DNA of 64,000 bases. Source: Tridacna crocea. Lineage: Eukaryota; Mollusca; Bivalvia; Cardiida; Cardiidae. Position numbers and translations under genes: made by a program. Under the pieces are notes generated by a model. The model was not told the origin of the DNA, made no database searches, and saw only the letters and a list, made by a program, of their open reading frames with translations. The DNA is taken from contig OX031059.1 in NCBI GenBank assembly GCA_943736015.1, forward strand, positions 44,775,159 to 44,839,158. The letters are read 5' to 3'. Below, one piece after another: positions 56,751-64,000 of this stretch (position 1 is its first letter; each line of letters opens with the position of its first letter).

Positions 56751-56985
56751 ATAGCTCTTTACAACACAGTCCCGACCTTTAATGACACTGAGGAAGAAGC
56801 TTCTTGCAAATATTCTGAGAAAAGGAAAAAAAATGGTGGTAACCAGCATTTTCTCCCTTTCCCATAATGTTATTCTCTATCTTGGAAAAAAATTGTGTCA
56901 TTTTAGCCAACTAGCTTTAGTTTGTCGTCTGCAGTTGCTTACAATTTGGACAAGTCCAAACGTTTGTTGTTTGGTAATGATTTAA
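56751..56985 (+). mobile_element. Family A copy
   Basis: The left end has decayed (atagctctttacaacaca), right TTAA intact; core atggtggtaaccag shared with 56619. Confidence 0.85.
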
Positions 56986-57167
56986 ATCATTTTCTATTTA
57001 TGTCTTGTCTGATAGGGTTTTAAGGAAAAATCTGACAAATATTTTTTCCTCATATTATTTGAAGATGAAATCTTTGGGGATGTTGAGGTGTGCCAAGATT
57101 TTCCTATTCTCACATCACAACCCTTCTTTATTTACCAGATAACAGAACTGTAGACTTTGTCAACAAT

Positions 57168-57543
57168 TTAACCCATTACCACACAATCCTGACTTTTGGC
57201 GACCCTTCCAAAGAAGCCATTTAAAAATATTGTAGGAAAAGGAGAAAATGCTGGTAACCAGCATTTTCTTCATTTCCCACAATGTGTTCTACCCTTCCGA
57301 GAAAGTCAAAAGAAAACAATTACCGAACAACAATATTTTAGGCTTGTCCAAACCGAAAGCATTTGCAGACGACAAAATAAAAGTGACTAAGAATTTGAAA
57401 TTTGTTTTGTGAAGAGTAGAAAATTTTGTTGGAAATGGAGAAAATGCTGGTTTCCAGCATTTTCTCCTTTTTCCACAATGTTTTCAAAAGGCTTCTACCT
57501 CAGGGTTGTCAAAAATAGGGATGATGCCTCAGTAATGGGTTAA
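57168..57543. mobile_element. Family A composite, '+' left half fused to '-' copy
   Basis: TTAA, '+' left arm and centre to about 57305, then a '-' copy lacking only its first bases (gaacaacaatattttaggct) to TTAA at 57543. Confidence 0.88.
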
Positions 57544-57577
57544 CTTAATCCACATACCCATTTTCTCTTGGCTCATA

Positions 57578-57804
57578 CTAAACCCATTACCACACAATCC
57601 CTACTTTTGACGACCCTGAGAAAGAAGCTTTTAGAAAACATTGTGGGAAAAGGAGAAAATGCTGGTAACCAGCATTTTCTCCTTTTCCCACAACGTTTTC
57701 TACCTGTTTCGAAAACAAATTTCAATTATTCAGTCACATTTAATTTGTCATCTGCAAATGCTTTCGATATGGAGAAACCTAAAATTTTGTCGTTTGGTAT
57801 TGAA
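57578..57804 (+). mobile_element. Family A copy
   Basis: Ends decayed (CTAA; ttgaaa), otherwise complete with perfect centre. Confidence 0.93.
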
Positions 57805-58035
57805 ATAAAATGATCTTTTCATTTATTCAGCCTGTTGATTTACAGTTATGACCTTATAATGTTGCTGCGTAGAACAGTTCAGGTATTGCAGGAACCTAAA
57901 TTTTGGTTTCAAAGACAATAGACAGCTTTCAATCAGCCTCCAGGAAATGTTGAACAAGTGCTCATTGTATAATATATTAGATTGCCTTTTCAAAAGCTGT
58001 TTTCCTTCAGATGATCTTAACTCCGGATGCTTTGA

Positions 58036-58272
58036 TAATTCTTTGCCAAGCAACACAATTTTAGACTTCTTGAAATTGAAAGCATTTGCAGATAACAAAA
58101 GAAAAATAATGTGGTTGAAAAATTGAAATTTGTAGTTGGGAGAGTAGAAAACACTGTGGGAAAAGGAGAAAGTGCTTGTCATCAGCATTATCTCCTTTTT
58201 CCGACAATGTTTTCTAAAGGCTTCTTTCATAGGGTTGTTAAATTTGGGATTGTTTGGTTATTAAAGTGTTTA
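58036..58272 (-). mobile_element. Family A copy
   Basis: The left end has decayed, the right has TTAA after a short duplication (ggttattaaagtgtttaa); core gtgcttgtcatcagc. Confidence 0.88.
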
Positions 58273-58468
58273 AGGGAGGAAGTGGTCAGGAAGAAATGGA
58301 TGAGATGATCAGACATACCCATGTGACAATAGTGTTATGTGATCTGTTCTGATATGAAGGCTTTCAAAGACAGCCAACTCTTGGGATTTTTTTCCCCCCA
58401 ACTCCGAGAGGAAACTTTTCACCCTTTGACTCACAGAGATATTAGAGTGCTGCAGACAATTACCTACT

Positions 58469-58610
58469 TTAACTCTTAACCAAAGGACAAAATTTTAGCC
58501 TTGTCAAAATTGAAAGCATTTGCAGACAGTATTTTCAATGTGGCCAAAAAGGTGCAATTTTCTTTTGGTAGGGTAGAAAACATTGTGGAAAAAGGAGAAA
58601 ATGCTGGTAA
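58469..58610 (-). mobile_element. Family A, cut at the palindrome axis
   Basis: TTAA and the whole left half to aaaatgctggtaat; nothing of the right half follows. Confidence 0.85.
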
Positions 58611-58811
58611 TGAAAATAGAGTGGCCTAGATTTATAAATGATAATTCTTAGATGGAAAAAGTGGCTCTGTCAAAGTAGTACAATAATACTCATTTTCAAT
58701 CATAGCAACTTTTTAAGGATAATATTAAAGTGGAAATAGCTGTTTTCTATTAGAATGGTACCACCTTAAATATTTAAGTCATTGAATTCTTCCTTGAACT
58801 TCTTAGAGACA

Positions 58812-59030
58812 GCAACTTCATGAATTGTTCAAGAATAATCAGTTCATGAACTGATGTCTGGGCCTATTTCATGAACTGTTAGTAATAGTTCATGAATATG
58901 GAGTTCATGAACCACCAATTCACGAACTACCTCATGACATTTCAAGAATTTGTCTACCATTTCTTGGATAGTTCATGAACACTTCATGAACTGAAAACAT
59001 ATACCGTGAACTATTTATGAACTCAAGAAC
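58812..59030. repeat. TTCATGAA palindrome cluster
   Basis: Seven exact TTCATGAA at 58817, 58843, 58868, 58889, 58904, 58972 and 58983, plus ttcacgaa at 58919 and gtgaact/atgaact half-motifs near 59006 and 59018. Several extend to the 12-base palindrome agttcatgaact. Flanks between motifs are not repeated, so this is not a simple tandem array. Confidence 0.85.
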
Positions 59031-59081
59031 TACTTTTTGCAGGGGTGGATTATTGCAGCCTGTTATACAGCGAGATGAAAG

Positions 59082-59277
59082 ATAAACACTTTACCAGACA
59101 ATGAATTGTAGCTTTGTCAAAATTGAAAGCATTTGCAGACAACAATTTCATTGTGGCTTAAATGGTAGGAAAAAGAAAAAAATGAGGTTTACCAGCATTT
59201 TCTCCTTTTCTCTGCATGTTTTCAAAAGTCTTTTTTCCAAGAGGTGTTAAAAGTCGGCATTGTTCGGTAAAGGGTTG
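59082..59277 (-). mobile_element. Family A copy with internal deletion
   Basis: Arms clear; the first half-palindrome is shortened (aaaaagaaaaaaatgaggtt); ends decayed. Confidence 0.82.
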
Positions 59278-59439
59278 AGGTGAGGTTTTGTGGAAAGTAC
59301 TAATTATGGGAATATATAGTGGTGTAATCAGACAGTGTCTTTGTTAAAGTTACATTGGAGTTGTTCATAATAATAATACAACAAACAGACAATGGAATGT
59401 GTAAGTTTTACTATTGCTAAAGATCTGTGCATTAACGCA

Positions 59440-59664
59440 TTAACTTTTTACCACACACTCCCAACTTTAAATGACCCCGAGAAAGAAGCCCTAAATAGAA
59501 AACATTTTGGGAAAAGAAGAAAATGCTGGTAACCAGCATTTTCTCCTTTTCCCACAATGTTTTCTACCCTTCCCAAACCGAAATTCAATTTTTCTATTAC
59601 ATATATTTTGTCTTCTGCAAATGCTTTCAAGTTGGACCAGTCTACAATCTGTTAAAAGAGTTCA
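59440..59664 (+). mobile_element. Family A copy
   Basis: Left TTAA, right TTCA; perfect centre. Confidence 0.93.
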
Positions 59665-59744
59665 TGCATGGTTATTTTTATGCCAAAGTCTTTGTCAAGC
59701 TGTACTGAAAAAGTTCAGTTAACCTTTTGTCAATTTTGAGGTTA

Positions 59745-59835
59745 AAGGATGCTAGGGAAACCACTTTGGAAAATATTGTGGGAAGAGGAGGAAACATTGA
59801 TAACCAGCATGTTCTGCTTTTACCATTTGAAAGAT
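59745..59835 (+). mobile_element. Family A fragment
   Basis: ggaaaatattgtgggaagag then gataaccagcatgttctgc. Confidence 0.55.
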
Positions 59836-60349
59836 TGATTGCTCTTTGGATTTAAGTTGTGGTTGGTAGTGATGAAATGTTACCTTTCTAAATTTGGGCA
59901 TGTAATTGCATTTTGTATGATTTTCTGTTAGATCTTTGGATAAACACTCTGTGCCCAAGGCTATTATTTGCCCTATCCAGAAAGATGTAAACAAATACAA
60001 TGCAGCAGAAGAATAATTGATAATGACATCTTGAATTTGATACCCAAGTTCGATTATGGAAAGGACTGCAGCTATCTGCCAAGAAAAATCTCATCTAGAG
60101 AAAGATTTTTTAAGATGATGAGATGATGTGATGATGTGGAGGGCGTATGTTACTGTTTTTGCCAGCTGGCCCCAGAGGGATATTTTTTTATGAGAATGTG
60201 GTGAGGATTATGATTGATTCGAAAATATTATATTGTTGTCAGTAACAGTTTTCTGTAATGACATCATTTGTGGACCCTTCCCAAACTATGAGGTTTTTGA
60301 TCTGATGGACAAAGGCTTTCAACACGGTACCAAATTACAAAATTTGAGA
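59836..60349. other. Intronic, unannotated
   Basis: A short gatgat-rich simple sequence near 60110-60140. Confidence 0.5.
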
Positions 60350-60465
60350 ATTGTTGAGGGTTTTTGAAAACATTGTGGGAAAATGGGGGAAATGCTGGTT
60401 ATCAGCAAAAACATTTTATGATTTAAGTTTTCTGCAAAATGCTTTTAAGTTGGATAAGGTTAGAG
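60350..60465 (+). mobile_element. Family A, decayed
   Basis: tttttgaaaacattgtggga, gctggttatcagc and a right arm (tctgcaaaatgcttttaag). Confidence 0.65.
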
Positions 60466-60539
60466 TGGTCAAAAAGGTAGCGTGAAAAGTACAAAGTAAA
60501 AAGCTGATGTGCTTGCTGCCTAGCCCTCTATCACACTCA

Positions 60540-60740
60540 CCTGTTCTAAAACAAGCCTAGGAAAAAGGGCTTTTGAAAACATGGGAATTGCAGAAAACGC
60601 TTGTAACCAGCATTTTCTTTTTTCCCACAATGTTTACTTCCAAATGAAATAAAGATTACATGGTTTAACTAGCATTTATGTTTTTGTCTGCAAATGCTAA
60701 TTAGACGGGTCTAGAATTTTGTCCTTTGGTAAAGAGTTGG
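60540..60740 (+). mobile_element. Family A copy
   Basis: Left end lost; gcttgtaaccagcattttc centre; right arm to ggtaaagagttgg. Confidence 0.82.
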
Positions 60741-60941
60741 ACAAGTAATACCACCATTTAGTAGACAGGATCACAAGACTTGCCATATTGAATTTTTCAA
60801 GTTGCTTTACAGTTTTTATAAAAGGATGATCTTGTTAAACTGGCAGTTGTTTTCAGTGTTGCTATAGCAACAGATGGATTAAACATCGCAGTTGGTTTAT
60901 TTTATGTACATGATAGTGCACATTTCTAGTGCTTCACTTTC

Positions 60942-61164
60942 GTAACCTTTTATCAGACAATCCCTATTTAGGACCGTGAGTATGAAAGTTTTTGAAAACA
61001 TTGTAAGAAAAGGAGAAAATGATGGTCACCAACGTTTTCCTCTTTTCCAACAGTGTTTACTACTCTTTTTACAGCCAAGTTTCATAATTACAGCTACGTT
61101 GAAATTGTCGCCTATTGTTGTGAATTTAGAAAAGTACAAAACTTTGTTGTTGTTAAAGAGTTAA
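60942..61164 (+). mobile_element. Family A copy
   Basis: Left GTAA, right TTAA; axis atggtcaccaacgt. Confidence 0.88.
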
Positions 61165-61555
61165 CCATTCCTCACACATTCTGTCTTTTGATGCCTAGAC
61201 AGTTAGAGAAGCCATATCAGCATAAGATTAACACTGTCTTTTCATTTGTCATAATATTTTCTTGACTTTTAAGACATAAAAATCGAGTTTGCACAACAAT
61301 TATATTCTTCATTTTGTTGCAATGCACATATTTTCAGAGACATGCCATTGTTTTCCCTAAATTTTCTTGTGACAAACCACCCATATTTCTAGTTAGACTT
61401 GTAGGTATAGCCAATATTTGATCAAGTTTCCACTTTCCATTTGGTTCAAATTACCTATCAACTTGAATTATATAGCTTGCTGTAAAACAAACAGCAAAAG
61501 AGAAATCGGTAGCACTCTTTCAAGTATTCAGTTCTAATATGTTGCTGCAAGATTG
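61165..61555. other. Intronic, unannotated
   Basis: Nothing seen. Confidence 0.5.
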
Positions 61556-61725
61556 CTCAATCCTTTCTCAATGATCCAGGGTTTTAACAACCCCGTAAAA
61601 GGTAAGTTTTGGAAGACATTCTAGGAAAGGAGAGAACATATGATAACCAGCATTTCTTCCTTTCCAGTTTTTGAGTTGATATTTTGATTCATCTTTTGAA
61701 CAGTTTCCAATTGGACAAGATTAAT
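61556..61725 (+). mobile_element. Family A, decayed
   Basis: tcctttctcaatgatccagg, gataaccagcatttc and aattggacaag remain. Confidence 0.6.
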
Positions 61726-61829
61726 CACATCCAGCTAAATAACTGAAAAAAATTTTTCACTTTGACAGTAAGAATAAAAATATTGATATTTCACAGTTTC
61801 ATTTAGAGGAATAATATCTCCATGTTGGA

Positions 61830-61886
61830 CAGTGTAGATCAAGGTCAGACTGCATGTTCTGTGCAGTCTGATCTTGATCTACATTG
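61830..61886. repeat. Family E palindrome, best preserved
   Basis: Arms agtgtagatcaaggtcagac and gtctgatcttgatctacatt around tgcatgttctgtgca, then the companion ggtcagtgagtcgcac. Confidence 0.88.
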
Positions 61887-62429
61887 TCCGCAAAAGGTCA
61901 GTGAGTCGCACTTAGCAGCCCAAGGGTTAAAATTTGTTGCATGGTAAAAGGTCGGATTTTGGTGCAAAAATATACAGATGGATTTTGAATGATATAGAAA
62001 ATTGCAGTGTTCTTAAGATCTAAAGCAAAGATAAGAGTGCCATCCATTTCAAATATCTAAAGCAATTAGATTTATTTAGATCTGTCTGTTTTCCTGCATA
62101 ATTTCATAGGGTGTAATTCAATTTGAGAAATTGCTTGATGAATATTTTATACACCCAAATATTTTGCTATTAGGAAACAATTCCAGGCTGTTTACAATCC
62201 ATTATTATCCAGGAAAATATGGAATGGAAAATGAGAATTTCCTTTCTGTAATTTGAGACTTGAATTTTTTCTTTAAATGTCATAACAGTGTTACTGCTCA
62301 CACAAAATTCATCTTTAATAGGTTTTGGTTGATTATGTACCAGACAACAAAATTTAAAAAATATTCCATTTGAAAGTATAGCAGTGGCAGACACCACCTT
62401 TTATGAAGATCAAATTTTGGTACTGTCTT
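61887..62429. other. Intronic, mostly unannotated
   Basis: Possible A left-arm scrap at about 62335-62400. Confidence 0.45.
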
Positions 62430-62562
62430 TTAACTCTTTACCTCACAAAAAAAATAGAAATCAGGTCCAAATTGAAAGCATTTGCAGACTACATTAGAAA
62501 TATTACCCAAAAAATGAAATTTTGTATTTGGAAGAGTAGAAAACACTGTGGGAAAAGGAGAG
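62430..62562 (-). mobile_element. Family A, cut inside the palindrome
   Basis: TTAA and left half to gtgggaaaaggagag, then unrelated DNA. Confidence 0.85.
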
Positions 62563-62649
62563 GCCGGAAACCCATGGATAGGTTCCTTTGCGTTTTGAGA
62601 CATTACTGGTTATGTTGAAAATGGCACCACGTCACTCACTGTTTCACTA

Positions 62650-62878
62650 TTAACCCATTACCACACAATCCCTACTTTTATTGGCCCTGAGAAAGAAGCC
62701 TTTAGAAAACATTGTGGGAAAAGGAGAAAATGCTGGTAACCAGCTTTTTCTCCTTTTCCCACAATGTTTTCTACCTTTCACAAAACAAATTTCAAATTTT
62801 TGGTCACTTTTATTTTGTCATCTGCAAATGCTTTTGATTTGGACAAACCTAAAATTTTGTCATTTGGTAATGAGTTAA
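62650..62878 (+). mobile_element. Family A copy, intact
   Basis: 229 bp, TTAA ends; one axis-side change (ccagctttttct). Confidence 0.95.
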
Positions 62879-63356
62879 TAAATTGAATTTACTAAATTGC
62901 GACAAATTTAGCTCCAAGATCAAGACACACTTTTTTTTATTCATAATGTAAAACAAAAGCAGTGGATAGTAGAGATCAGAGATCAGACAGCATATTTTGG
63001 TTGGACAAAGTTATATGAGTGGTATTGAAAAAGCTAATGGTAAAAATAGATTTCCCTTGAAAGTGCTCACATAATGAATATTAGTTTTACCACGTAATGA
63101 GATTTTTAGAAATGATACATGCAGACATTTATTAAAAACGAATAATGCCTTTTATGATTAAGTCTGGGAAGATACCTGTTAAATATTGATCTAAAACTGT
63201 GAATAAGAAAATCAATGAGAAGTGGAAAAAGTACATGGACTGAGAGAGAAAATGAGAATAAATGTGGGTTATTTTATTGTAAAATGACTTAAATGGGAGT
63301 GGCGTTTGTGCATCAATGAGACACAGGATTGATTGGATGAAAGTCAATTTGGTTAT
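62879..63356. other. Intronic, unannotated
   Basis: A family E-like arm near 62970 (gatcagagatcagacagc). Confidence 0.45.
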
Positions 63357-63383
63357 TAGTCGCCGCGCAGAAGCGCGCGACTA
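63357..63383. repeat. Hairpin head of an element running off the right edge
   Basis: TAGTCGcCGCGC-agaa-GCGCGCGACTA stem-loop followed by tatatttttaatagttttt. Starts a CpG-bearing block free of family A copies to the window end. Confidence 0.6.
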
Positions 63384-63660
63384 TATTTTTAATAGTTTTT
63401 CGAGTTAGGACATGGATAGTGGGAATTTCGTTTTTATAGGGGTGTTAGGTTAACAAGGAATCTTTCTAACTTTACTTCGCCTTTAACTGGCTTTTTAATT
63501 CATTCTTAAACTACGAAATTGCAATACGATACTATTTTTGTTCTATTAATACTTACAACATCAAAAAAACGCCTAATTATTTCTTTTATTGTCGCTATTC
63601 GTGAGAAATGGACTCGTCCACATAAATGCCTTGTTTCCATTGGTCAAGGCTGTGCAGGTT

Positions 63661-63790
63661 TCCAGTCATTTCGTATCTTGTTAATTTCGTACCTAGGTCA
63701 TTTGGTACGATTTTGGTCATTTCTTACCTACTTATATTTTCAATTTTGGTCATTTCGTACCCAGTTGGTCGTTTCGTACAACCTTCGTAC
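63661..63790. repeat. Degenerate 'ggtcatttcgtacc' repeats
   Basis: About six variants of [g]gtcatttcgtac in 130 bases, irregularly spaced, inside the block that follows the 63357 hairpin. Confidence 0.65.
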
Positions 63791-64000
63791 ACAGGTTTAA
63801 TAATCATTTTGATTATTTTGTTGATAGTTTTTCCTACTATTTGTGTGTTTTTTGTTGAATGACCACTGCTAAAATTGTGCATTGCTGAAATTGTGCTAAA
63901 TTCCGCCGAAGAACGGGTATGATGGTTATGATTGTATCTGACCATTATTGGTTACTTATTTCTAAGTTTAGTTTTTACAACAAAGATAGTTTAGAACTCC

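Noticed and set aside
57823-58230. 135-codon minus-strand open frame
   Set aside because: Its first third lies in a family A copy and the rest has no domain, start context or splice support.
1-64000. CRISPR-like regular palindromic repeats
   Set aside because: The repeats are about 229-bp TTAA-ended MITEs in both orientations at irregular spacing in eukaryotic DNA, not a spacer array.

Overview
This is AT-rich eukaryotic DNA, almost certainly from a bivalve mollusc and probably a heterodont clam. The evidence is one split coding exon with consensus splice sites, tRNA-derived SINEs, elements built like bivalve 'pearl'/Helentron repeats (hairpin head, CCGT or GGTC microsatellite, about 160-bp tandem units), and a short palindrome around 'cagtctgatcttgatcta' that I associate with clam genomes. 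There are no operons, rRNAs or intact tRNAs. Nearly all short ORFs are read-throughs of repeats.

Host gene. The one solid protein-coding piece is a 96-bp plus-strand exon at 48789-48884. Its peptide matches the N-terminal leader of polypyrimidine tract-binding protein (PTBP1/2, fly hephaestus). No RRM exon is visible, so the window looks like very long 5' introns of PTBP, more than 15 kb downstream of this exon and probably more than 20 kb upstream. A candidate upstream first exon (27890-27922) would join in frame and restore the K-R-G-S motif. A weaker minus-strand exon candidate (8285-8363) may belong to a divergent neighbour.

Repeats. The window is dominated by one family, called A here: a MITE of about 229 bp with TTAA at both ends, terminal inverted repeats (TTAACCCATTACCACACAA / TTGTGTGGTAAAGAGTTAA) and a 67-bp central palindrome around 'aaaatgctggtaaccagcatttt'. 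I count about 80 copies and fragments in both orientations, roughly a quarter of the window. '+' means the arm with 'gaaagaagccttttgaaaac' comes first and the centre reads ggtaacc; '-' copies read ggttacc. TTAA ends and neighbouring copies that share one TTAA suggest piggyBac-type mobilisation. No transposase for family A is present.

Other elements, left to right: B (191-bp palindromic, three copies), a TA-flanked CAGTAAAAC-ended element (2848-4040), C (three copies), a CAGGCGTCCAC-ended element (5864-6879), D (16129-16326), a 137-bp MITE (18982-19118), two pearl-like elements (21845-23507 and 50526-51934), a TA-flanked CCGTAATTTGC-ended element (23525-24513), a 300-bp MITE (25148-25441), a non-LTR retrotransposon 3' end (28596 onward), the near-perfect palindrome I (two copies), a hAT-like element with an 8-bp target duplication (44959-46127), and a long-TIR element with a 9-bp duplication (46434-46794). 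Many are nested inside A copies, giving a relative insertion history.

Most unusual object: a 1.56-kb TIR element with TA flanks (35144-36702) that carries an ORF for a small stand-alone HIRAN-domain protein, as if a DNA-end-binding domain rode as cargo or accessory factor of a DNA transposon.
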